Program-made: the position numbers and the translations under genes
From: Epiperipatus broadwayi
Taxonomy: Eukaryota; Onychophora; Udeonychophora; Euonychophora; Peripatidae
Direction of reading: 5' to 3'
NCBI GenBank assembly: GCA_028023455.1
Contig: JAQFVV010012423.1
Coordinates: 8,474,269 to 8,538,268, forward strand
Length of the DNA: 64,000 bases
Shown here: positions 46,460-57,685 of the stretch, piece after piece
How the letters are laid out: every line of letters starts with the position of its first letter
Numbering within the stretch: the stretch's first letter is position 1
The notes under the pieces: generated by a model
The model's database searches: none
What the model saw: the letters and a program-made list of their open reading frames with translations, nothing else
Told to the model about the DNA's origin: nothing

Positions 46460-48520
46460 AATATTTCTGTAAAATTGTTGTCAGAAATTTTAGGAAATAA
46501 CAGAATTATTCTGCCTTATATTTTAACTCCATCAATATTAATCTTCATAACCTGTTTCATTTGATAAATATTTTTCAGACTTTCATTTTATCTTGAATTT
46601 AGAGCAGGATGTTCAAAAATTTTGTCGCAGAAATTCTTAAGTATAAAATGTAGCCTATCAAAATAAAAAAATGACTAAATGGTATTGGAACTTAAGAACA
46701 TTACAAGTATCAGTTTATATACCTTTTATAGACTTCTCCAACCATGAAACAGTTTCCTTCAAATATTAAAATCAAAAGTTAATATTTTGATCAATATAAA
46801 AACAAACCCAAAATTGATGTAATTGCATTATTGTACCTGCATTTCTATAACAATGTTCATCTTCTTCGGTTTTATGACTTTATATTTAGAATTAACTGAA
46901 CAAATTCTAAACAGGATATACCTAGTTTTATTTTATAGTATCTAATCATCTAGCAATCAACATCTGGAAGAATAATCTCTGTGAAATCAGTGATTTCAAT
47001 TTACCTGTTCTACCTTCACAAATCTTTTATAACTTCTAAATTCATAGGAATTTCATATTAGTCATTAAAGCAGGGCTGGCTGCAATATAATTAGTACAAA
47101 GCATCTGGATGTAAACTGTATATGAGATCTAGAAAAAAAGAAAAGCAAACAAAAAAGTGAGAATTTTCAGTGAATTGAATAAAATTAATTTCATTTTATA
47201 AAGCTGACTTAAGGCTGAACTTGTCATATTTAAGTATAAAATGAATACAAAGCAAACTTACCTTTATCAGGCATATTGATTATTTATTTATTTGAATAAT
47301 ATTTACAATGACATATACAATAAAAACTGTCATTTTTAGAGTTCGAAAAACATCACTTGCACTCTGGTACCTCTACAAAGAAGGCCAATAATACTTTGGA
47401 GATATGATAATCAATCAAGAATAAAATTTGTTCTCTACTTTTGAAAAGAAGTTTTAAATGATACCCATCAACTTTATGCATCAAGCAACAGAAAACATCA
47501 TTTAAAAAATGAAATACTGATGTAATATTTAATTTATGTTTGCTTCAATGAATAGTGGTATCATCATTGTAAATCATACTTTTTTTCTTTATATTATTAC
47601 TAATTCAGAAAGCACTTCACAAAACTATAACTGAATGGTGGAATTCTTGTAGCCATATTATTATTTATAATATTATGCTGATATAAACATTATAACTTTA
47701 AAAAAAAAAAAATTGTTTGAATATAGAAAATCATTAACATTAAGTAAATTTTTACATTATAGAATATATTTAATAAAATCGATCTTCAGTTATGTTTATC
47801 AATAACTTATGCTCTTAGATTTTAAAGATGACATTTTTGTGTATAGTACATTACTTATTATTAAGTTTAGAAGTAAACTTCTAATATTCTTAAACCTGAT
47901 GTAAATATTAAAGCTAACACAAATCTAAATAACCATTGTACACTCATCCAAATTAATGAAAGCATATTGAGTGTATAATAGAACTATTAAATTTAATGCA
48001 TAATAAAACTGTATATAATACATGTCTCTGCAAGATATACCCAATGTCTGTGCATGAATATAATCATATTGTTTGTTGGCATTTTCTAACTATCAAAGAA
48101 TATAGTCAGATATGTTGCATAAAAATTGAAATATTTGAAAAGTGAGCTATTAAACACCCAACCGGCATTTAAATTTGAGCATGCCATTTCATATTCTCAA
48201 ATATCAACTAAATTCTGAGAAAGTGATTACAATAGACATAAAAAATTCACTATATAGAATATATAATATGCTTTTGCCATTCTGTTTAGATTAACTTGTA
48301 CATTACTTTGCATAGTTATAAACATAGTAACTTAGAATGTACTGCAAAAAGGTTTTGATCTTTGATAGTGAATTTCTTCAGTATAGATTGATTCATTTAT
48401 CTATAAGTTTTGCTATTTGAAGCCATCAAAATAATAACAAGAATTTGCCTTAAATTTAGAAAGGTACTTTATACTTTAAACCACCAAACATCACATGATC
48501 ACTATCTACTGTTATTAAAA
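46460..48520. other. Non-coding stretch
   Basis: AT-rich without a recognisable gene, exon or repeat; poly-A at 47701-47713. Confidence 0.5.
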
Positions 48521-48806
48521 TAGGCAAAAATTCTCCATACAGCAGTGCCGCTCAGTGCTAACCAGAGCAATCAATGGATGATAGAAGGCTTGTGCATAAA
48601 ATCCCCATCCAGTGCCTATATCCCCAGACTAGTTGCAGTGCTCTTAGATCCAAAGCTCCTCACTGATGAAGGCCACAAGCTAGAAACTAGTCTGGGGATA
48701 ATGGATGAGTAGGCACTGTATGGAGATTTTATGCACAAGCCTTCTGGAATCCATTGATTGCTCTGGTTGGCACTGTGTGGCACTGCTGTATGGAGAGTTT
48801 TGCCTA
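48521..48806. mobile_element. Foldback element carrying a hammerhead ribozyme
   Basis: The outer ends TAGGCAAAAATTCTCC (from 48521) and GGAGAGTTTTGCCTA (to 48806) open two arms, about 48521-48632 and 48687-48806, that are reverse complements through CAGAGCAATCAATGGAT, GAAGGCTTGTGCATAAAATC and CCCCAGACTAG. The central unpaired part (48633-48686) contains most of a hammerhead ribozyme; the left arm is an inverted copy of the sequence on the 3' side of the ribozyme cleavage site. It therefore looks like two inverted partial copies of one ribozyme-bearing unit, not a simple MITE. The minus frame 48616-48822 runs through it and is not a gene. Confidence 0.75.
48648..48706 (+). ncRNA. Type I hammerhead ribozyme
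   Basis: Plus strand: stem I UCCUCA (48657-48662), core CUGAUGA (48663-48669), a weak stem II GGC/GCU around CACAA flanked by an A-A mismatch, GAAA (48683-48686), short stem III AC/GU with loop UA, the classic GUC triplet (48690-48692), then UGGGGA (48693-48698) closing stem I by six pairs including one G-U. An outer AUCC/GGAU pairing (48648-48651 with 48703-48706) gives the internal loop typical of natural type I ribozymes. Predicted cleavage is after 48692. Stem II decay suggests reduced activity. Confidence 0.75.
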
Positions 48807-48809
48807 CTT

Positions 48810-51800
48810 TATACTTTGTCAATAATTTTTATAAAGTAAATTTTTCAAATAATATTGGAAAACCTGTTTGGGTCTTTTAAAAAGTCCTATAGAATTTGCA
48901 TGACAGAATTGAGAGTCATATCTTGAGAGATAATCACCATTCATCTCAATCAAAAAGATAATATTTCCAGTTATTGTATAATGTAAATAAATTTTCAGTT
49001 AAGGGAGATCACTGAGAGATGCAATTTAAATTTACAAGGATAAAACACATTAATAGTTTTTGACTGTGAATGACCTGGAGTAATTTGCAGTAATAATTTA
49101 TTAGTTGCCAGATCACACATTTAAGCACTGGCTTAAATGTAATTGCAATGCAAAAATATTTTTATCAACTGTTTTTATGCGGATTAATAGTGCAATTTCT
49201 TTTAAAATTGGAATGTAGTGGCATATTTGCTTGTTTTTTTATTGCATGATATGCTAGCAGTCTTCTGTATGTATAAAGTAACTTCATTTTATTATTTATT
49301 TTATAGTGTATAGAGTGCTTTTTAATATTCTAACACTTGTTAAAATATTTAAATCTAGTGATCATGAAATTTTTGAACATGGTAGAAATTTTCAGATTAT
49401 ATTAATCCATATTAACAGTTCTCAATCTGTATTATTTATAAAGTTTCACATTCATTTCATCATTAAATCAAATAAAGAATACCACATATTCTTTTAATCA
49501 AATCATTAATAATACAATATTTATTTCAGATCCAGTCAGGATTTTCCTTTTCAGTGAACTCAAAATCATTATTTTCCTGCTTTTATTTTATATATTTCGT
49601 GCTATAAATTCAATAATAAATGCATTCATTTCATTTCTTATCAATTAGTATTTCTTTGGTGCCTGTAAAAAGTAGTTATGAAAGGAGACTCTTTGATTAA
49701 TTTTTGAGGCATTAAAGGAACCAAATAGAGCAAATTTTTAATGTCCATTCCATATGTTCATATGATTGCAGCTATTATTATTATTATATGATTTTTCATA
49801 TGGCAAATAAACATGGATAATCTTCCCACTAGCAAGCATCTGTGTGGTGACTTTATTAGTTTTTTACCTCTGAGTCTAAGACCAAGAAATATCATGGACT
49901 TTTTTCCTGGTTGCCTGATATATGTTGTGATGAATATGTGTGTAAACAATATTTTTTTTTGAATATATATAATCATGACAGACAAAACTAAATAATGGCC
50001 TTTATTTCCTGGAGAATGTAAAATTATCAGCCAAGGCAGCAGTTGGTGGTTGAAGGCAAAGAGCACTAAGAATCTCCTGATTGTTGATTCAAGTCTCCAT
50101 TTGATGATGACATCTTATTTATCCACTACAAGTACAGATCACTTTTAATTAAAATTGCATTAATTGAAAGAATTGTTTAATATTAAATGGAACATTATTG
50201 TTCTTTATAAAGTTAGATGATAAAGTGAAGAGACAATTGATTTAAAAAAATGAGCATGTATTTTACTATAAAAGTACAAATATTGGAAATTCAAGTGGAA
50301 TAGAATTCATTATAGATAAAAAGTGGAAGAACAATGTTGTTATATCAATCAGAGTGGCAAGATTGGTTATTCAACTTAATGGAAAATATCAAATGCAAAT
50401 AATTTAGGCTTGTGGCTGAACAAATTTCTCACTATGATAATTGGAGGATTTTTATATAAATGTAACATCAGTTTTATATAAATGTAACATCAGTTTTATA
50501 TAAAGTTTTCTCATATATTGAAACAGTAAGGTCTGCCTTGCAGATCTTTGTTTCACCTTTTCTCACCTATTTCCTACCCTCATACCTTAGTTTGAACCCC
50601 AATCTATCGTAGTGTGTCTGCAATATGCTTATATACCGAAAATCCTGCCTAATTTTAAACCATGAGTACAATGCTTGTATTATATATATAACTCATTTCC
50701 AAATAAATAAAAGATTATAGATTATGTATATGTTCACATAATTTTGATTTATTAAAAAGTAGGTTATATAAGTCGTAATTGCGCACACACTATGATATGC
50801 ATTTTAAAACATATCAAAATTATAAATTGTTAAAGTTGTTTTGTTTGAATCTATTTACAAATATATATTACTGTCGTAATATATTTTGATGTAAAATAAA
50901 ATTCATTTAGTAAATATTCGTTTAGTGAATGGATTCAAATATTGCAATTTAAAAGTAAAATAATTTTCGTTTAATTTAGTAAAAATCATTCCAAATATTT
51001 TTGCTAAAATAAATGATGGACAATAGTTTAATTAGTTAATGTTATATAAGTTTATCTAAAAACAGCAGATGTCCACTTAAGGTTTTCTTTAATTAGTAAA
51101 AGTAATTTTAATTAAATCTAGTTTGTAATTCGAATGTCGACAGGGAAATTAACAAAAGAAATTAATTAATGTTGAATTCCTTTAGACATTTGGATAGATT
51201 TAATTACAGCTGATAAATCCGATATATTTTTGTAACGCTCCAGGGCAGTTCTATTGTTAAAGTCTACTATAAAAAGAAGGGTTTTCTTTTGTTCTCCATT
51301 CTTCTAATGTTTCTAAGAGAAATCATTCTGAGGTCTAATGTTTCTAACCAAAATTATTGTAGTAATTTGTAAATCTTGACATGACGGAGTAGAGTGCAAG
51401 AAGGCTATTTCTCTCTGAAATGGTAATATGCTGCCATAGACCATCGGAAGTTATCACACAAGGAACCCCGGAACTGCTGCCGCTGCCAAAAATATGAACA
51501 TTTCCAGATTTTGCTGTTAAATTATATAAAAACCTGCTGACCATCAATCTACTTAAAATGCTTCTCCAGAGGTTACCCTAAATTAACTCAAGAGCTCTTG
51601 TGATAACTAACATGCTATAGCTATTTTAAATTGTTTTCTGATATTTCACATAACTTCATTATGTATTTCTTTAATGTGTTTAAATATACTCAACATTTTG
51701 CTATCTATCCTTGGGTTAATATTTTTTATTTATTAAGCTTTCTGTTATTTTATTATGATAATGTGTCAGAATCGTCTTGGACCGAGTGAATTATCCCTTT

Positions 51801-53240
51801 TGTTGAAACTAAGATGCCGCTATAAAGGCATATTTTAAATTTCTAAATAATTTCCAAATTTTTATTATCTTGCAAATCACTCGTTCAAGGGCGATTCTTT
51901 TCTTTAATATATAATATAATCACATAGTTTAAAATCTACATGTTATTGATTTTAATCTACTATGAGAGTATGTGCAAGGTCAATGATTTAAATGTGTCCC
52001 CAAATGCATGATTGCGTATATAAATCTATACTTACTTTTCAAACCCGCAAGCATGCATTTTCTTATTTTAATTACCGTGTTCTACTTTAATTACAAAGTT
52101 CATCATTGACGTCGAGAATGTGCGGACCCTTTTAAATGAATTTCTGGGAATTTGATTGAGCATTTCTCTTAATCCAAGTAAAACCCATTTAGATGTTTTA
52201 TATATACTAGTCTCGTATTGCTGGTACATGAATTGGTTGTTGAGACTGCTTTGTTTTACTTTTCCAAGGATTCTTTACATGGACAAGTCCATTCTTTTCG
52301 TTTGCGGTTTCCAGGCAGAGTATGTCCCCAAGTGACACACCTGGGAATTAAACGCAATTGTCACCCAGTCGCTAAGTTTCGGCTGTTCATAAAATACTTT
52401 CCTACGGGTTAGCGGCGTGATGCCCTCCATAATCATTCCAGATATTCAATATTGTTTTATTTTTATATTTATTTTACAAAGCATCCGTGACTTAAACGTG
52501 TCACACCCTCCAACTTTAATAAATTCATTATCAGCAATACTGACCTCCCAATGTAACTTTATTATTATTATTATCATCGAATAAATGCTTTGATCACATT
52601 CCCACTTTGTTGCTTAGTAAGCTTTTGTCCGTGCTATTCTCGAAATCAATAAATATTTTAGAACACTTAATTTTCAAATATTTTCTTAAACTTGTATAAT
52701 TGCTCAAAGCACCTCGCACATTTTCCTATCTCATCAAGCACATTATCGTAATGCTATTAGCCCAAGGAATAGAATATATCACTTTGCTTTAAAACCTTTT
52801 TGTCATTTATTGGAATATAATGCCCACAATTATTTAATACATGTCCCTGTCTCATATAAGCAGACAGTGGCATTATATATATATAATTTATATAAATAAA
52901 TTTTGTGAAATTATTTAAAACTAAATTTGATCTCTTATTTTATTTGATTCCTATCACTGTCTCGGTCTATATATATATATTTTCTGCATTTCTTTTGTAA
53001 ATCCATAGACGTTAATTAGCCACCCAAGCTTCTTTTCGTATAGAGTCTTTTGTTTCTCCCTGACCACCAGGCACCGGTCAAAGATTATACTAGTAGTGGC
53101 ATCAGATGTGTTATCACGTAGATGGCGCTGTGAAATTTGGACTTTAGATTCGAACTTAGTATATCTAGAAGGCAACCCCTCCTAGAATGTTCAGTTTCGT
53201 GTCTGGGGTTTGAATTCTGCAGTGTGTTAGTGAGATAGAC
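48810..53240. other. Non-coding stretch
   Basis: No gene recognised. It holds a 22-bp tandem repeat at 50450-50504 and (TA)n runs near 52875-52885 and 52968-52980. The segment 52200-52430 is less AT-rich and has a 64-codon plus frame, and 51344-51547 has a 67-codon minus frame; neither resembles a family I know. The 53020-53240 segment is also comparatively GC-rich and may be an older insert into which the next LINE landed. Confidence 0.45.
50450..50504 (+). repeat. 22-bp tandem repeat, 2.5 units
   Basis: Unit TTTTATATAAATGTAACATC plus AG, two perfect copies and a partial third. Confidence 0.9.
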
Positions 53241-53249
53241 GATTCTGAC

Positions 53250-55085
53250 TGTTACAATATGGTGGCTAGTAAAGTTGTAAAATGGATGGAAGGGAATAAT
53301 GTAGTGGGTGAAATGCAAGGAGGTTTTAGATTAGATAGGCGTATAGGAGATAGTTTATTTGTAGTTACACAACTTATGGATATGAGTATGAATGCAGATA
53401 AACAGTTATATATGAGTTTTATAGATATAGAGAAGGCATATGATAGGGTAAATAGAAATAGATTATGGATAAGTTTAGCAAATTTGGGAATGGAGGGAAT
53501 GGATGAAGCTTTAATAGATATTATTAAGAAATTATATGAAAATAATTATTATATATATCAATTAGAGAATATAGAATCAATTAAAGTTAAAAATGGTGTG
53601 GGACTAAGGCAAGGATGCCGTATGTCACCTATTTTGTTTGTGTTGTATTTGAGTGAAATGGAAAGAGCAATAGAAAGATTAGGAAGAGGGATAGAGATAC
53701 CGTTAATAGGTAGTAAGGGAGTATATATTTTGTCAGGTCTTTTTTTTTGCGGATGATATATTTTTGTGTGCAGAAAAAAGAGAAGATATGGAAGTTATGT
53801 TGAGGACATGTGCAAGGGTGGATAAAGAGATGGGGATTAAATTTAGTGAAGAAAAATCAAATATAATGATGGTTAATACTGAGGAAAGAGAAGATGTAGA
53901 ATTTTTATTGGGAGATATTAAGTTAAGTGTGGTGAATAGATATAGTTATTTGGGAATTATTTTAAGTAATCAGAAAAATTATTTGGATGAATGGGAGAAA
54001 AAATTGATAAATGAAGCAAAGAAAAGAAAGGGATTGATAAAGAAATTAACAGTATTTTCATATAATAAATATGATGTAGCTAGAATTATATGGAAAGGAG
54101 TTGCAGTAGCAGGGTTAACATATGGTAATGATGCATTATATGTTAGTAAAAAGATATTAGATTATTTAGAAAAAGCTCAAAGGGAAGTAGGAAGACATGC
54201 ATTGGATGCAGAAGTATGGACAGCAAGGGAGGCAATTCAAGGAGAAATGGGATGGTCATGTTTTCATATGAGAGATGCAAAAAGTAAAATGAAAATGTTT
54301 GGTAGATTGCAGTTTATGGATAATAAAAGAATAGCTAAAATAGTATTTAATTGGGTTATGAGTAAAGGCAGGTAACAAGATGGGTGAGAAAGGTAATGCG
54401 GTATGCAAAAGATTTGGATAAAGAATTTATATCAGTATATTTGTACAAAAGATGGGATGATTGTGTTAAGAGGATTATTGAGTGTTATAGTAGTAAGGAA
54501 TGGGATAAAAGAATAAATTTATTAATAAAGACTAGGGAGTTAGAGAGATGGGGAAATAGTATGGAGAGTAAAAAGAGTTTAAATATATATAGAAATAAAC
54601 AGAATATTAGGTGTGAGTTAATATATGATAATAGTAAGGAAAGTAGTTTATTGTTTAAGGCTCGAACGGGATCTTTAGCTACAAAAGAATATACATGTAA
54701 ATGGAAAAATCTGGATGATTTATTTTGTAAATTATATAAGGAAGGAATTGAAAATATTAGGCATTTGTTAATTGAATGTAAATGTTTGAAAACAGAAAGG
54801 GTACATATAATGAAGTTGTGGAAAAATAAATATGAAAAGAGTGATTATACAGAAAGTGAATTATTGGTTTTTAAGCTGGGTTTGGGAAAAGATAAGGGGG
54901 ATTTAGATATAAAGGTTATAGAGTTGACAAAAATTATGTTGTGGAAATGGTATATAGCAGATTATGGGTAAATTTAGAGTGGGGAATGTAAAAGAAAGTG
55001 GCTAACAGGTTTATCTGGGCATAATTGCTGAGATATTCTTGACTTCGTTTAAGGAGAAGCCATAATACATCACATCACATCACGT
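53250..55085 (+). mobile_element. LINE copy, 5'-truncated, clade unresolved
   Basis: Starts within the reverse transcriptase and ends in a short (CATCA)n tail at about 55063-55083, the usual form of a truncated LINE. Codons are strongly biased to A/T (many ATA, TTA, AGA). The clade is not clear to me; it is distinct from both other LINE types in the window. The next LINE begins immediately after the tail. Confidence 0.8.
53259..54971 (+). pseudogene. LINE reverse transcriptase, two frameshifts
   Basis: Three open pieces form one protein. Piece 1 (53259-53756): GEMQGGFRLDRRIGDSLFVV, motif A MSFIDIEKAYDRVNRNRLW with the catalytic aspartate, and motif B GLRQGCRMSPILFVLYLSEM. It loses frame in a run of nine T at 53740-53748. 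The catalytic FADD motif follows directly (ADD codons at 53749-53757) in the frame of piece 2 (53764-54375), which has the thumb (NRYSYLGIILSN, AVAGLTYGNDALYVSKK). A second frame change lies at about 54373-54384. Piece 3 (54384-54971) has the C-terminal region with a cysteine-histidine cluster (C...C...HLLIEC). All motifs survive, so the copy seems recent, and a one-base homopolymer error in assembly could explain the first break. Confidence 0.85.
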
Positions 55086-55201
55086 ATCGTTGGGATTTAA
55101 AGTTACTCTTTTTTGCTTTATATGCTTGAAATTTACTAAAAAAAAACTTTGGAAGTACAAGGTAGGTGCTGTTCTTCCAAATTACCTCTTTTTTGTTAAA
55201 A

Positions 55202-57516
55202 ATGAGTGGTTCTAAGAAACGTTTAGAATCATCGACGCTTAATAGAAAAGAATCTTCGAATGTAAACAAAAAAACAAACGTTAAAATTGACTCTTTAATG
55301 CATTGTTCAAGCTCTGTCATTAATAGATCAAAAGCTTCAAGTATGCAAGATTTAACAAGAGCAGATAGTTTAAAACCGCTTTCTAAAGTTAAAAATGTCT
55401 CTAATAAAATTCAGAATATCAATGCTAAAAAGAAAATGCTATCCGTGACTTCTAATGCGAATTCAAGTTGCCAAAAAAATAGAGACATTCAAAAGACTAA
55501 CAACATATATATTTTTGATGGATCTGAAAAAAACATTTCTTTACAAGCCAGTGGACATGATTTTATCTCACATAGAACACACTCACGGGTAAAAGATTAT
55601 GCCAAATTAAATGATATGCATTCTTCTAATAAAGATTTATTGAAGCAGCTATCTCCAAGGCATAATAATTTAAAGACTGTTGCTAGTTCTTTTTTGTCTA
55701 AGCCTTTGCAGACCTTGCACCATAAAAAATTATCAGTTTCAGTTGGTGATCAGGTCTTACTAAACATTATCAGTTTCAGTTGGTGATCAGGTCTTACGAA
55801 ACATTACTAGCCAAAGATAAATCTCAAGTAATGGATGTTGCTTTGCAGGCAAATTGTGTTCTAGCAGATGCAAACTCTGACAGAGTAAAAAACATTCATT
55901 TAGAAACTTCTGATTTAATTACTTCTGGTTCGCCTCTATCTTCTAGTAAACTATCAATGTATTTGCCTGCAGTACCACAATTTTCTATTGCTTCTAATGC
56001 CATTCAACATTCTATGAAACAGAATTTGAGATATTTGCATTTGAATGATTTTTCATTATCTGATACTCTTATACATTGTTCTGAATCTAATTCTTTGAAT
56101 GGAAATTTGCCTCTTTCAGATAATAAAACTTCAGTTCAAAAACAGGATATTTCCTTTCCTACTTTGAAAGAAAATACAACACAAGTGTATAATATTCAGG
56201 TTAAAAAGAAAAGTTATGCTCATGTTCTTAATAATAATGTAGTCTCTGAACTTGCACAATCACAGTCAAACAAATTTGGTTATTTAGATCTGAATGATGA
56301 AGAACAAATAATGTAAGATGTTTCTGCAGATACATCCATATTGAATTTCTCTAATCATAAAGATTTGGTTGATAAACATCAAAATATAAGTGTTCAATTT
56401 AATTCTAAGATACCAGTGGTTTTATTCAATTCTTTTTTACACTTTTCTAATAGCAATATTTTGATTCTTACAACTACAGACAGTAATTGTCAGCTTTATA
56501 ACTTCCTTATTGATGAGTTTTTTCAGTTGTTGAAGGATTTGAAACTTGGTGATGCTATCAAGAGGCTATATCATCACCCTAATAAACGTTACATCATATT
56601 GGAGTTTCATAATGTCTTGGAGAAGGAAAAGTTTAGAAGACAACAGCTTCTATTAAATCACAGATTTTTAGTTGTTATTGATATGGACAGGCCTAGGCTA
56701 GCTTTTGGTCTTGCGAGAAATTGTTATCCCAATTTTGGAGCTAAGGATCTTAAGAGGCAATGTTCTAATTTAGGTGAAATAACTCAATTTAAATATCTTA
56801 CTGAGAAAAGAGTTGGTTTAGAGTTACCCAGCAACTCAGCTGCTTTTACTTTAAAGTTAAATAAAGGTCTTGCTTTGATTGATATTCCGTCTACTTTAGA
56901 GACTGATAAAGGTCCAATACATATCTCTATCAAAGGTTTACAACCTCAATGTTTTGTTTGTAAGGAGAGGACTCATCTTGTTAAAGATTGTCCAAAGGGG
57001 TTTTGCAATGTTTGCAAGCTTAAGAAAACACGTACTCATAGATGTAGTCCTAAAGTTTTGCAAGATTTGCAAAAACAGCATTTGAGTGAACATATTACTG
57101 CGCAACAATCTGATGTTACTCTTTCATCTCCACCACAAGTTTCTACTGATTTAAGTAAGAAGGTCAGTGGGTCTGTTATTTCTATTCCGACTGACATTAC
57201 TCATTCATCACTTGACTCATCTCATACAGTTCAAAATGAGGATATGTTATTGAAGGAGAATAGGTTTAACATTCAGTCTACTCTTGGTTGTTCATCTTTG
57301 CAAGATCAAGCACTTATAACTGATATTAGTTCTTCTAACAATAAAAGGAAGATTTATGATTCTTCAGAATCGCAACTTGAAAATAATTTTTCTAATCCTG
57401 ATTCTGATACTGCACCCTCTGTCTTGAAAACTAATTTGACTAGACGTTCAAAGAGTTCTAGGAAAAAGGACATTAAAAAAAGAAATGATCGGGAGATAAA
57501 AGTTTTCAGCAGTTAG
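55202..57516 (+). pseudogene. L1/Tx1-like ORF1, RNA-binding gag-like protein, broken
   Basis: Role in the family: binds element RNA and forms the transposition particle. The ATG at 55202 (MSGSKKRLESS) starts a serine/lysine-rich, low-complexity N-terminal half. A 37-bp tandem duplication at 55732-55805 shifts the frame, and a TAA at 56314-56316 interrupts the downstream frame, which continues unchanged at 56341. The C-terminal half (to 57516) has a conserved globular region around LLKDLKLGDAIKRLYHHPNK and FGLARNCYPNFGAKDLKRQC, then a perfect CCHC knuckle CFVCKERTHLVKDC at about 56950-56991 followed by a second cysteine cluster FCNVCKLKKTRTHRC, and a basic tail (RRSKSSRKKDIKKR). Without the two breaks the frame would be about 760 codons. 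Confidence 0.8.
55732..55805 (+). repeat. 37-bp tandem duplication in ORF1
   Basis: ATCAGTTTCAGTTGGTGATC is repeated 37 bp later; the two units differ at one base (CTTACTAAAC versus CTTACGAAAC). Since 37 is not a multiple of three, it causes the frameshift. Confidence 0.95.
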
Positions 57517-57685
57517 ATCTTTCGCTGTCAACTTCTCCTCAAAATGATTCTATTTTTACTTTAAATAACGGTCCTTCATCTCCAATATCTCATACTTCTG
57601 ATCCCAATTCACAAATTAATCTTTTATCTGAATTCTTCACAGATGATTTGCATTAATATTTTCTCATTTATATATATATATTATT

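Noticed and set aside
51344-51547. 67-codon minus frame with a glycine/serine-rich segment as a host exon
   Set aside because: No splice sites with a consistent frame and no family resemblance that I can name.
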